From assembly GCA_964627665.1 (NCBI GenBank), contig CAZVKG010000050.1, forward strand, positions 1-25,876: a stretch of DNA of 25,876 bases. Reading direction: 5' to 3'. Position 1 is the stretch's first letter, and the number at the start of each line of letters is the position of its first letter. The notes under the pieces were generated by a model. The model was not told the origin of the DNA, made no database searches, and saw nothing but the letters and a program-made list of their open reading frames with translations. The stretch comes from UBA1351 sp964627665 (GTDB lineage Bacteria; Bacillota; Clostridia; Lachnospirales; Vallitaleaceae). Both the position numbers and the translations under genes were made by a program. Positions 1 through 7,321 of this stretch are shown piece by piece.

Positions 1-56
1 AAAAAGGAGCTTTGCGCTAGCAAAAATTATTTGCTAACGCAACAGCCCCTTTTATT
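1..56. terminator. Imperfect long hairpin at the window edge, probable terminator
   Basis: Bases 1-24 and 30-53 form an imperfect inverted repeat (core TTTGCGCTAGCAAA against TTTGCTAACGCAA) flanked by A-rich and T-rich ends, so it could terminate transcription in either direction. It is separate from the next hairpin at 63-100. On the plus strand it would end a gene lying left of the window; on the minus strand it would back up the terminator of the mtnN operon. The left edge is cut by the window, so the full arm cannot be judged. Confidence 0.55.
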
Positions 57-62
57 TGTTTT

Positions 63-100
63 AAAAAAGTCAGTATCCTTCAAAAGATACTGACTTTTTT
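63..100 (-). terminator. Perfect 15-bp stem intrinsic terminator
   Basis: The arms 63-77 (AAAAAAGTCAGTATC) and 86-100 are exact reverse complements around an 8-base loop, with six T on either side, so the hairpin can work in both directions. It starts 2 bases past the stop codon of the 64-residue ORF at 103-297. That position makes it the natural end of the mtnN-small-ORF transcript, and it supports the small ORF being transcribed. Confidence 0.85.
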
Positions 101-102
101 AT

Positions 103-297
103 TTAAGCTTCATTATACGTATTTCTATTAGTTCCTGACACCTTTTTAATATGTGGCTCGGCCATGGTGTACATGGAATATAAAGACGCGAGCAAATTCA
201 ATAGTTTCAGGATGTTTTTCCCTGCTTTACGTATTTTTTTTATACGTGAGGTCATTTTTTTGCCCCGTTTTATGTTTCGATAGATAAAACGAATCAT
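103..297 (-). CDS. Small basic protein of unknown function, downstream of mtnN
   Basis: The 64 residues are strongly basic at the N terminus (about 10 Lys/Arg in the first 25), followed by a leucine-rich stretch (residues 30-45, KLLNLLASLYSMYTM) that could be an amphipathic or short membrane-associated helix, then a polar tail. I do not recognise the family. The ATG follows the mtnN stop codon with no gap, and GAAGGTG inside the end of mtnN is a usable ribosome site. An internal ATG at codon 15 is an alternative start. A perfect terminator follows the stop by 2 bases. The gene is probably real and translationally coupled to mtnN, but it is short and could be a chance frame. Confidence 0.5.
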   Translation of the reverse strand: MIRFIYRNIKRGKKMTSRIKKIRKAGKNILKLLNLLASLYSMYTMAEPHIKKVSGTNRNTYNEA

Positions 298-996
298 TTA
301 TAACACCTTCATCATACCTTCAATCATTTTACATGAATTAGCTGCTGCTTCGTTGACGAACTCATTAAAATTAATGTCTGCACTTGAATCCGCTTTATCG
401 GATATTGCACGGATGATAACACAAGGCACTTTATTTAACTCACATACGTGGGCGATAGCTGCACCTTCCATCTCTGTACAATAGGCACCGAATTTATCGC
501 GCAAATATGTTTTTTTATCATCACTGGCGATAAATTGGTCTCCACTGACAATACGTTCTATGTGAATTCTCACGTTTGAATCTAATGCTTCTCCGGCATC
601 ATAGGCTAACTTAATTAGGTGGGAATCCGATGAAAAGACGCTATTATCCATTCGCGGAATTTGTCCTACTTCATAACCAAAGTTACGTGCATCAAAATCA
701 TGTTCGATTGCATCCTTCGAAATAACGATATCACCAATTTCTAATTTATTATGTAATGCACCTGCCACTCCTGTGTTGATAATGGCATCTACATAAAATA
801 CATCGATTAATATTTGTGTGCATACGGCTGCATTCACTTTTCCAATTCCGCCTCGAACAATCACTGTTTTTTTACCATTTAAGAAACCAATAACAAAATC
901 AAGGGATGCTATTGAGCGAACTTCTTGAACATCCATTTTATTTTTGAGGGCAAGTATCTCTTCTTCCATTGCACCAATTATACCAATAAATTCCAT
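298..996 (-). CDS. mtnN: 5'-methylthioadenosine/S-adenosylhomocysteine nucleosidase
   Basis: The enzyme hydrolyses MTA and SAH (and 5'-deoxyadenosine) to adenine plus the thioribose product in the cytosol. This clears inhibitors of SAM-dependent reactions and feeds methionine salvage and S-ribosylhomocysteine formation. The 232 residues match the usual family length. The N terminus IGIIGAMEEE carries the acid/base Glu (E13 here, E12 in E. coli). The ribose-binding EMEGAA motif lies at 175-180 (E177), and RAISDKAD holds the catalytic Asp D200. An AGGAGG site lies 6 bases before the ATG. A promoter is visible upstream at 1042-1070. The neighbours do not point to a dedicated methionine-salvage cluster, so it is a stand-alone housekeeping copy with one small ORF behind it. 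Identification is firm. Confidence 0.97.
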   Translation of the reverse strand: MEFIGIIGAMEEEILALKNKMDVQEVRSIASLDFVIGFLNGKKTVIVRGGIGKVNAAVCTQILIDVFYVDAIINTGVAGALHNKLEIGDIVISKDAIEHDFDARNFGYEVGQIPRMDNSVFSSDSHLIKLAYDAGEALDSNVRIHIERIVSGDQFIASDDKKTYLRDKFGAYCTEMEGAAIAHVCELNKVPCVIIRAISDKADSSADINFNEFVNEAAANSCKMIEGMMKVL

Positions 997-1041
997 AACA
1001 ACCTCCTAAGGGTTCATTCACAATGGTTCATTTTCCCTTTT

Positions 1042-1070
1042 ATTATCTCATTAAACTGGCAAAAAGACAA
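1042..1070 (-). promoter_or_regulatory. Sigma-A-like promoter of mtnN
   Basis: On the minus strand TTGTCT and GATAAT are separated by 17 bases, matching the -35 and -10 consensus at 4/6 and 5/6. They lie between the end of the permease gene and the mtnN ribosome site, giving an estimated leader of about 40 bases. Confidence 0.5.
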
Positions 1071-1109
1071 ATACTATTTCACGATTAATTCTATAATTTA
1101 ACACCGTCA

Positions 1110-2699
1110 TCAAAGAGAGGCATTGGCAACCACTTTATATAAAAACCCGGTAGCACTTAGAATTACAAGACTTGCAACCACTGCAATTACAAGAATACTG
1201 AGCCCGTCTACAAACAATATTAAAACGATGGGCAATAGTCCTAGTAATCCCGATCCGATGAGTCCTGCCAGTGCATTGGCACTTTGTTTGATAATCGCAG
1301 TTTCTGATACCCAATCATAGTAGCCTAACTTTATATCAATAAACATGCCCCACACCGGGATAAACAAACAATAAATTAGTGGAAGCCCAATAATTATGAG
1401 GGCACTTAAGAAGCTACTTGCAAACCGTATTGACAGAAGAATCGAGCAGATTAAAGCTGTCGGTATTAGCAATGTTAAATTTACAAGCATCTTACTGTGA
1501 AAAATTGTTTTTGGACTGATGGGTAGTGATTGCAGTATCCAGATGTTTTTTCCCTCTAAAGAAAGAGAGAAACACGCAGTGCAGCTCATTCCCAATAAAG
1601 CGCAAATGATAAATGGCAACATACTTTCAATCAAACGCTCGGCGCCTTCCATAGGAATCATTTCCATGATCATCTCTGTCGGTAAAAATAATGCCGAAAT
1701 ACTAAGCACCCATGCCATGAGAAGACCCATTCCTACATTGAGTACATAAACTGAACTCGAAAAAAAACGTTTCAATTCTTTTTTATAGAGGGCTTTCATG
1801 GGCGTTCCTTCTTCTAATACATCTAATTGATAGTTTGAACGCGTACTATGGGTGAATAATGCTGTATTAATGGCTTTATATTTTTTTGAAAGCAAGGCAA
1901 GAAATAAGAGATACCAAGCCATTGAAAGTCCAATGAATATTCCCAGTGAGATGATATTATTCTCTATGACTGCCTCCGTAAAAAGCGAAGCCAATGGATA
2001 GAGGTCATTAATCATATCCCCAATCATCCCACCCATATTTGTCATGTCCTCTGTAGTAAAGGAGGATTGATCGACTTTTCCCATGAAAAAAGATAAGGTT
2101 AAAAAAGCCATCAAAAAGAGGAGGGAAAAAATGGTTACCAAGGCATTGGTGTGACGAAATTTTGACGCTACCCATACAATCAATGCTCCAATTATTGCTG
2201 CAATTGTTGTTGGAAATAGCGGTGCAATGAGCATGCCCACAAGCCAAATGGGATAAAACAAGGCAGATACGGTATTATGCTGTACATATGCAATGCCCAT
2301 CGGTAACATAACAAGTAAAACCACACCTACGTTTAAGGCATACATTACAAGAAAACGGCTAGCGATAATCGTCCGTGTTTTTACCGGAAGGGACATGACC
2401 ATCTCATAATCCTTAAGGGCAAACAAGGTTCCATTCGACTTTAAGACTGTGAAAAACAAAAGGAGAAAACTAGATACCACCAAGCCATAAGCCGGTAAAA
2501 CCTCACTAAGGCCCATCACCGAAAAACTGACCCCAATCATATATGCGTATCCCATTAAAGATGCCGATAAAATGACTACAACGACCAACATTAAATAGAA
2601 TCTGCCTTTATTTCTAGAATAACCTTTGTTTTTTAAGGCATTGAATTTTAACTGATTAATGAGTAAAGCTTTACATAATAATAGCGTATTATTTTTCAT
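1110..2699 (-). CDS. ABC transporter permease (ABC-2-like exporter subunit)
   Basis: This is a 529-residue polytopic membrane protein with about 12 hydrophobic segments in two halves. They are separated by a charged stretch near the middle (after LFTHSTRS, then MKALYKKELKRFF). Motifs such as EMVMSLPVKTRTIIASRF and ILQSLPISPKTIFHSK recall the paired 'SLP' elements of large one-chain ABC-2-type permeases. The start is placed at the ATG at 2699, because GGAGG stands 6 bases upstream; an earlier in-frame ATG at 2762 lies inside the ATPase gene and lacks a ribosome site. The 11-base overlap with the ATPase gene indicates translational coupling and one complex. The substrate is unknown. A role in drug or peptide efflux, or in membrane stress, is only a guess from the regulator in the same operon. 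Confidence 0.85.
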   Translation of the reverse strand: MKNNTLLLCKALLINQLKFNALKNKGYSRNKGRFYLMLVVVVILSASLMGYAYMIGVSFSVMGLSEVLPAYGLVVSSFLLLFFTVLKSNGTLFALKDYEMVMSLPVKTRTIIASRFLVMYALNVGVVLLVMLPMGIAYVQHNTVSALFYPIWLVGMLIAPLFPTTIAAIIGALIVWVASKFRHTNALVTIFSLLFLMAFLTLSFFMGKVDQSSFTTEDMTNMGGMIGDMINDLYPLASLFTEAVIENNIISLGIFIGLSMAWYLLFLALLSKKYKAINTALFTHSTRSNYQLDVLEEGTPMKALYKKELKRFFSSSVYVLNVGMGLLMAWVLSISALFLPTEMIMEMIPMEGAERLIESMLPFIICALLGMSCTACFSLSLEGKNIWILQSLPISPKTIFHSKMLVNLTLLIPTALICSILLSIRFASSFLSALIIIGLPLIYCLFIPVWGMFIDIKLGYYDWVSETAIIKQSANALAGLIGSGLLGLLPIVLILFVDGLSILVIAVVASLVILSATGFLYKVVANASL

Positions 2700-3402
2700 C
2701 GGCAACCTCCATAAATAGTTCCTCCAAGGATCCGTCTTTAATGAGATCTTGTGTGTCTCCATAGGCCATTAAATTTCCGGATTTAATCATGGCGATTTTA
2801 TTACATAATTTTTCTGCCACTTCCAATACATGGGTAGAAAAAAACACTGCACTTCCTTCAGCACAAAGCTCACGCATGGCATTTTTTAAGGTTATTGCTG
2901 CTTTCGGATCGAGTCCAACAAAAGGTTCATCTAAAATAAGAAGTTTAGGTTTGTGAACAAGCGCGGCAATAATGGCAACCTTTTGCTTCATTCCATGAGA
3001 ATAAGAGGATATGACATCGCCTAGAGCCGGTGTGATTTCAAATGCCTCACCATATTTTTGAATACGGTTCGTTCGTTCCTTGGCAGGCACACCAAAAATA
3101 TCCGCAATAAAGTTTAGATATTGAATGCCTGTCAGATGCTCATATAAATCCGGATTATCCGGGATATAGGCCATCATTTTTTTACACGCAAGGGGCTGGG
3201 TCTTTATGGATATATTGTTGATTGTTATTTCTCCTTCTTCAAAATCAAGAATCCCTACCACGGATTTGATTGTCGTACTTTTTCCGGCACCATTATGACC
3301 AATGAAACCCAAGATGTCTCCAACTTCAACGGTCAAGGACAGGTTATTCACGGCTTTTTTTCCACCCTTATATGTCTTAGAAAAGTTCTTTATTTGTAGC
3401 AT
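2689..3402 (-). CDS. ABC transporter ATP-binding protein
   Basis: The 237 residues form a complete nucleotide-binding domain: Walker A GHNGAGKS at 35-42, a Q-loop region after residue 78, signature SYSHGMKQK at 133-141 (G retained, LSGGQ degenerate), Walker B LLILDEP at 154-160, and the switch His in FFSTHVLE. The short length and form fit ATPases that drive ABC-2 exporters. It should power the permease encoded by the overlapping downstream gene at the inner face of the membrane. AGGAGG precedes the ATG by 7 bases. It starts 12 bases after the stop of the upstream regulator gene, so all three genes form one operon. Confidence 0.95.
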   Translation of the reverse strand: MLQIKNFSKTYKGGKKAVNNLSLTVEVGDILGFIGHNGAGKSTTIKSVVGILDFEEGEITINNISIKTQPLACKKMMAYIPDNPDLYEHLTGIQYLNFIADIFGVPAKERTNRIQKYGEAFEITPALGDVISSYSHGMKQKVAIIAALVHKPKLLILDEPFVGLDPKAAITLKNAMRELCAEGSAVFFSTHVLEVAEKLCNKIAMIKSGNLMAYGDTQDLIKDGSLEELFMEVADEK

Positions 3403-3414
3403 GCTATCTTCCTC

Positions 3415-3948
3415 CTATTCTTGGTCACAAGGTGATGAAATAAAGGTAATCTTCCTTGCTTTTCTTTTTCCATCAGGCTTGTTGCTTATGGCTTCATTGA
3501 TCAATGCTCCAATTTTTTCAGTAAATGCAATCATTTCTTCATCTGAAAGCATTAGCGTCGACATGCCCATGAAATATAAATCTTTGGCAAAATCAACATT
3601 TTCATTTTTTAAATAGCGATGAAAAGCTCCCATAATGTCTAATAGACCTACATCAAGTATTTGCCCCAGTTCCTCTGGAGAATCTCCTTCGCCGATGGGA
3701 TTCTTTTTTAGTGCATAGACCTTTTCAACGGTTCCTCGAATTCTATTTTCTTTGACTGCATGCACAAATCCGGCTTTTTCTAATGTTTTAATCTGACGGT
3801 AGAGTGTCGCTTGGGCAATATCCGACAATTCTTCTGCAAGTTGTGAGGTTGTCGCTTCTCCTAAAACCATGCATGTCTGAAGAATTCTAAGTCGTGTCGG
3901 ATTCATCATTAGTTTATACCTGTCTGAAACATTTCCGCTTTTTTTCAT
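3415..3948 (-). CDS. Winged-helix transcriptional regulator of the ABC operon (ArsR/HTH_20-like)
   Basis: The 177 residues have a winged helix-turn-helix at about 10-80: LMMNPTRLRILQTC (helix 1), TTSQLAEELSDIAQATLYRQIKTLEKAG (HTH), and a wing ending KVYALKKN. The longer C-terminal half (about 95-175) is mostly helical and probably forms the dimer or sensor part. The start is set at the ATG at 3948 (AAGGAAG upstream). An ATG at 4020 in the same frame would add 24 hydrophobic residues encoded by the promoter/operator palindrome itself and is rejected. As first gene of the regulator-ATPase-permease operon it most likely controls its own transcription through the 54-bp palindrome at 3995-4048. 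The C terminus (RKARKITFISSPCDQE) is basic. The ligand is unknown. Confidence 0.85.
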   Translation of the reverse strand: MKKSGNVSDRYKLMMNPTRLRILQTCMVLGEATTSQLAEELSDIAQATLYRQIKTLEKAGFVHAVKENRIRGTVEKVYALKKNPIGEGDSPEELGQILDVGLLDIMGAFHRYLKNENVDFAKDLYFMGMSTLMLSDEEMIAFTEKIGALINEAISNKPDGKRKARKITFISSPCDQE

Positions 3949-3986
3949 CTCATCTTCCTTTCCATTTCCTTTCAATATGTTTCCAC

Positions 3987-4057
3987 AAAAAAACAGTATC
4001 AATAACGATAACATTATCACTTATGATAATATTACCACTATTGATACTATTTGTCAA
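3987..4057 (-). promoter_or_regulatory. Promoter inside a 54-bp near-palindrome with a T-run (operator and/or terminator)
   Basis: On the minus strand, TTGACA (4052-4057) and TAATAT (4029-4034) are 17 bases apart, a near-ideal sigma-A promoter for the regulator-ABC operon. The promoter is overlaid by an inverted repeat of two 24-base arms, 3995-4018 and 4025-4048, identical at 20 of 24 positions. The outer arm AGTATCAATA is perfect, and an inner ATTATC/GATAAT pair also matches. Seven T follow one base after the repeat on the minus strand (3987-3993), so the same DNA could fold as the terminator of the upstream sulfatase gene, whose stop is 18 bases away. The promoter is clear; the operator role is inferred. 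Confidence 0.75.
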
Positions 4058-4065
4058 TTCCATTA

Positions 4066-5739
4066 CTACTTATTTTTCCAATGGTAGTTTTCATTCGAAT
4101 ACGATGCTATCTCGTCAAAAATATATCCTTCGCCATAGAGCATATCATATTGGAAAAGATGCAAGCGTGTGTTACGTGCTTCTTCCGTCAAGTCCTGTTG
4201 ATGGGTCGCTGCAATCGGTCCGTTATTATGTGTCAACTTGGCACGATCAAGAACTTTAGCGGCCAGTTCATAGGTCATAAGATCTTGATCATGGTGGTCC
4301 ATAGAATAATTACTCCAAATAACATACTCCGTCGCATAAAGGTTGCCGTCCCTTAAGTCTTCTTCTGTTAATCCTATTGGTGGCAGATGATCTCCATAGA
4401 GTACTAGCATGGTCGGTTCGGTATGATGATCCAAGACGTCAATAAGTTCTTCGATAAATGCATCCACCTCTTCTAACTGATTCAGATAATAGCCATAGGG
4501 ATCTTCTTCCGGGTATTTTCCATGAGGCTGAACAGATACTGCAAAGATAAAATCCCGAGCACTCGTTGCGTCCATACGCGCGATAATCTCATGAAGGTAG
4601 ACTTTATCCTTGGCCCAACCCAATGTGTTGAACTCTACATCCTCCATTCCTTCCAATGACAAAAATTCATCAAATCCCAGTTGTTTATAGACGACATCTC
4701 GACTATAAAATTCACCGATATTATTATGCATTGCATAAGTCGCATAACCGTGATTTTTCAGATTATAAGCTAAACTTTCCGCCGCTTTCTCTTTTAAAAT
4801 GCCATTATATGGATATTCGCCTAAGCCAAAAAAATCCAAGGTCATGCCGGTAAGTACTTCGAACTCTGTATTTGCTGTACCGTCACCTAATACAGGCACG
4901 GTCAATTCACCCGATGAATAATTATCCATAAGTTTTTTGTAAGTCTTTAGTGGCTGTTCATGACCTGTGTTCTTAAGGAGACGTTCTACATTAAATACCG
5001 ATTCTAACTGAACCATAATAATATTTGGTTTGATTGTCACTTGTTTTTCCTGTTTTGTACGCTTCCACGCCTGCTCAACCATCTCCTTCGAGTAACCTTC
5101 AGGTTCTTCGATCCCCTGTCCGATTAAGCTATCGGTAAAGGAATACGTGAAGCCGTAATTTTCATAATTTTCTACAAGATCAACCGATTCAACTGGCCTT
5201 GAACCTTCCTCAGAATGTAGTGGTACAATTGTTAATACACCTAAAAAAGCACTAACCATACCTACCGTTATCATACTTCGCTTTCGCTGACTGACAGGAA
5301 TGTGGCGAATCGAAAGAGACTTCATGATTTTGAAAAGCAAGAAGCCCAATCCAAAAAATCCCATAATAAGCCAAGTCATTTGCATGCCTGAAAAATAATT
5401 GGGTAACAATAAGATGGCATTCTTAATGACTTTGAAATCCATAGCTGTCATCGGTGCTGTTCGAAAAAAATTCAGCATAATAAAATTCGTCACTCCGATA
5501 GCCACCCATGCAAATGTAACTAAAAATTCAAGCATATAGCGTATTCTAAATATGCCCGCAATCGATAACGTTAGCATAATAATCAAGGCATTTAGCCAAA
5601 AATATATCGTTTTTTCTGATGCAAATGCAAAGAGCTCCGAAATCGAGCGTCCATTCAAAATTTCTAACAAACAATTCATTGCTAATGCAATAAGTAATAA
5701 TCGTAACATTGGCAAACTATATTCACCGATTTTTTTCAT
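4066..5739 (-). CDS. LTA-synthase-family membrane sulfatase
   Basis: The 557 residues have five predicted N-terminal membrane helices (about 10-30, 46-66, 70-92, 120-138, 157-175), then an extracellular sulfatase/alkaline-phosphatase-fold domain from about 235. The metal and nucleophile sites of the LtaS family are visible: VQLES (E246), GDGTANTEF (T288 as the probable nucleophile), QPHGKYP (H406) and YGDHLPP (D450, H451). LtaS-type enzymes move glycerol-phosphate from phosphatidylglycerol to a growing lipoteichoic acid chain or a glycolipid primer. Relatives add phosphoglycerol or phosphoethanolamine to other polymers, so the exact acceptor is open. The ATG has only a weakly spaced AAAGGA. 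It has its own promoter, divergent from pyrB. No polymer-synthesis genes are adjacent. Confidence 0.88.
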   Translation of the reverse strand: MKKIGEYSLPMLRLLLIALAMNCLLEILNGRSISELFAFASEKTIYFWLNALIIMLTLSIAGIFRIRYMLEFLVTFAWVAIGVTNFIMLNFFRTAPMTAMDFKVIKNAILLLPNYFSGMQMTWLIMGFFGLGFLLFKIMKSLSIRHIPVSQRKRSMITVGMVSAFLGVLTIVPLHSEEGSRPVESVDLVENYENYGFTYSFTDSLIGQGIEEPEGYSKEMVEQAWKRTKQEKQVTIKPNIIMVQLESVFNVERLLKNTGHEQPLKTYKKLMDNYSSGELTVPVLGDGTANTEFEVLTGMTLDFFGLGEYPYNGILKEKAAESLAYNLKNHGYATYAMHNNIGEFYSRDVVYKQLGFDEFLSLEGMEDVEFNTLGWAKDKVYLHEIIARMDATSARDFIFAVSVQPHGKYPEEDPYGYYLNQLEEVDAFIEELIDVLDHHTEPTMLVLYGDHLPPIGLTEEDLRDGNLYATEYVIWSNYSMDHHDQDLMTYELAAKVLDRAKLTHNNGPIAATHQQDLTEEARNTRLHLFQYDMLYGEGYIFDEIASYSNENYHWKNK

Positions 5740-5789
5740 TTCTATACATATCCTTTTCTTTCATATTAAATATTTACATTTATTACAAT

Positions 5790-5817
5790 ATTCTATCACT
5801 AAAGCTAAATATGTCAA
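5790..5817 (-). promoter_or_regulatory. Promoter of the membrane sulfatase gene
   Basis: The minus strand shows TTGACA (5812-5817), a 16-base spacer and TAGAAT (5790-5795), 6/6 and 5/6 matches to consensus. It lies about 50 bases before the sulfatase ATG. Its -35 is 13 bases from the -35 of the divergent pyrB promoter. Confidence 0.65.
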
Positions 5818-5830
5818 TAACGATATTTCC

Positions 5831-5859
5831 TTGACTTAAACACCTTAAAATGATATTCT
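5831..5859 (+). promoter_or_regulatory. Promoter of pyrBI
   Basis: TTGACT at 5831-5836 and TATTCT at 5854-5859 are spaced by 17 bases. The transcript would start near 5866 and carry a leader of about 60 bases that contains the PyrR-type RNA site before the pyrB start codon. Confidence 0.6.
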
Positions 5860-5888
5860 ATCCATGATATTTATACATGAATCTTATA

Positions 5889-5922
5889 CTTTAAATGTAG
5901 TCCTGTGAGGCTAACAAAGGAG
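5889..5922 (+). promoter_or_regulatory. PyrR-binding RNA hairpin overlapping the pyrB ribosome site
   Basis: Bases 5899-5912 read AGTCCTGTGAGGCT, an exact fit to the published Gram-positive PyrR-binding consensus ARUCCNGNGAGGYU. The AGTC and GGCT ends pair around the characteristic CNGNGA hexaloop. The lower arms CTTT (5889-5892) and AAAG (5916-5919) can pair across an internal bulge, and AAAG is the start of the AAAGGAG ribosome site (5916-5922) of pyrB. No terminator/antiterminator pair is visible downstream, so the likely mode is translational: UMP-loaded PyrR stabilises the hairpin and hides the ribosome site. pyrR itself is not in the window. Confidence 0.85.
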
Positions 5923-5928
5923 ATTATT

Positions 5929-6852
5929 ATGATTAAAGGCAAACACTTGATTGAACCTACCGATTTAACCCTTGAGGAATTAGAACTACTTTTTGATCTT
6001 GCTTTAGCGATTGAGTCTAAGCCTAAAGATTACCTCAGTGAGCTCAATGGTTACCTTTTAGCATCTTTATTTTATGAACCTTCAACACGAACACGATTTA
6101 GTTTTGAGGCTGCTATGCTCAGACTTGGCGGACAGGTCATCGGATTTTCCGAACCCAACTCATCCTCCGTTTCCAAAGGCGAATCTGTTGCAGATACGAT
6201 TCGTACCGTTGCTTGTTATGCGGATATTGCCGTCATGCGCCACCCAAAAGAAGGCGCGCCAAAACTTGCATCAAAGCATTCACCTATACCAATCATCAAT
6301 GCAGGGGACGGGGGCCATCAGCATCCAACACAAACCCTGACAGACCTCTTAACCATTCGTTCATTAAAAGGAACTATTAATCAAAACGTTGTTGGTTTTT
6401 GTGGCGATTTAAAATTTGGTCGTACTGTACATTCACTTGTCAAAGCCATGGCCCGTTATGATAATATGACCTTCGTCTTTGTCTCACCGCCTGAACTTGC
6501 CATGCCTGCTCATATCAAAGATTCTCTTGGGTCTCACAACATTATTGAAGTTAATAATTTAGAGGATGTTATTGATCAAATCGATATTTTATATATGACA
6601 CGGATTCAGCGCGAACGTTTCTTTAATGAAGAAGAATACCTTCGCCTAAAAAGCTATTTTGTATTAACAAAAGATAAATTATCCACCGCAAAAGACGATA
6701 TGATTGTCATGCATCCATTGCCTAGGGTCGATGAGATTCATCCGAGTGTAGATGAAGATCCTCGGGCTGTTTACTTCCAGCAAGCCCAATACGGAATGTA
6801 CGTGCGAATGGCTCTGATATTGAAGCTTTTGAAAGGAGACGCCCATGCTTAA
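5929..6852 (+). CDS. pyrB: Aspartate carbamoyltransferase catalytic chain
   Basis: It condenses carbamoyl phosphate with aspartate to N-carbamoyl-aspartate, the committed step of pyrimidine synthesis. The 307 residues match the family (E. coli 311). The carbamoyl-phosphate loop YEPSTRTRFSFE is at 49-60, the mobile 80s loop lysine in SVSKGES at K83, HPTQTLTD at 132-139, MTRIQRERF near 223-231 and HPLPRVDEI at 262-270. The start is the ATG at 5929, behind AAAGGAG. An in-frame GTG at 5905 lies inside the PyrR RNA motif and is rejected. pyrI overlaps its last 8 bases, so the product is the regulated dodecameric ATCase holoenzyme. Control by the upstream PyrR-type hairpin is likely. Confidence 0.98.
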   Translation: MIKGKHLIEPTDLTLEELELLFDLALAIESKPKDYLSELNGYLLASLFYEPSTRTRFSFEAAMLRLGGQVIGFSEPNSSSVSKGESVADTIRTVACYADIAVMRHPKEGAPKLASKHSPIPIINAGDGGHQHPTQTLTDLLTIRSLKGTINQNVVGFCGDLKFGRTVHSLVKAMARYDNMTFVFVSPPELAMPAHIKDSLGSHNIIEVNNLEDVIDQIDILYMTRIQRERFFNEEEYLRLKSYFVLTKDKLSTAKDDMIVMHPLPRVDEIHPSVDEDPRAVYFQQAQYGMYVRMALILKLLKGDAHA

Positions 6853-7276
6853 AGTCGAATCGATAAAAAGAGGAATTGTTATTGACCACATTAGTGCCGG
6901 CCTTGGCTATCGAATATTTACTGAACTCAAACTTGACCAAGTCGATTATACAACGGCTTTGATACGCAATGTCCCTTCAAAGAAGCTGGAAAAAAAAGAT
7001 TTAATTAAAATCGACAATGTCGTTGATCTTGACTTGGATATGCTAGGACTTTTAGATCCAAATATTACTATCGTAATTATCGAAGATGAGCACGTTCATG
7101 AAAAAATCAAACTATCCCTACCTAAAAAAGTTCACGGTATCTTGAAATGTAAAAATCCACGTTGTATTAGTACCGTTGAAAAAATCGAAGATATTGCATT
7201 TTACTTAGTGAATCCGGACACACATGAATATCGTTGTGAATATTGCGACACACCCTATTACGCCAATAAATCCTGA
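6845..7276 (+). CDS. pyrI: Aspartate carbamoyltransferase regulatory chain
   Basis: The 143 residues give the nucleotide-binding (allosteric) domain at about 1-95 and the zinc domain after it. The four zinc-binding cysteines are present as CKNPRC (C102, C107) and CEYC (C131, C134). The zinc domain contacts PyrB and holds the c6r6 complex together; CTP/UTP and ATP bind the N-terminal domain. The ATG overlaps the end of pyrB by 8 bases and has AAAGGAG in front, so the chains are made in coupled fashion. It is about ten residues shorter than the E. coli chain, mainly at the N terminus, as is common in clostridia. No terminator is visible after it before the ABC-F gene. Confidence 0.97.
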   Translation: MLKVESIKRGIVIDHISAGLGYRIFTELKLDQVDYTTALIRNVPSKKLEKKDLIKIDNVVDLDLDMLGLLDPNITIVIIEDEHVHEKIKLSLPKKVHGILKCKNPRCISTVEKIEDIAFYLVNPDTHEYRCEYCDTPYYANKS

Positions 7277-7321
7277 TTTGCTATGATAAAATGCAGCACG
7301 TAAAATAGAAAGGTGATGCAT

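Noticed and set aside
1123..1320. Plus-strand ORF opposite the permease gene, and similar ones opposite other genes (for example 20472-20753, 22468-22695)
   Set aside because: No ribosome sites, no recognisable motifs, and the opposite strands carry clear conserved genes.
2700..2762. Longer permease starting at 2762
   Set aside because: That start is inside the ATPase gene without a ribosome site, whereas GGAGG stands 6 bases before 2699.
3949..4020. N-terminal 24-residue hydrophobic extension of the winged-helix regulator
   Set aside because: It is encoded by the promoter/operator palindrome and has no ribosome site; the ATG at 3948 does.
5905..5928. Upstream GTG start giving pyrB eight extra residues
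   Set aside because: The GTG lies in the PyrR RNA motif and the extension covers the AAAGGAG ribosome site of the ATG at 5929.
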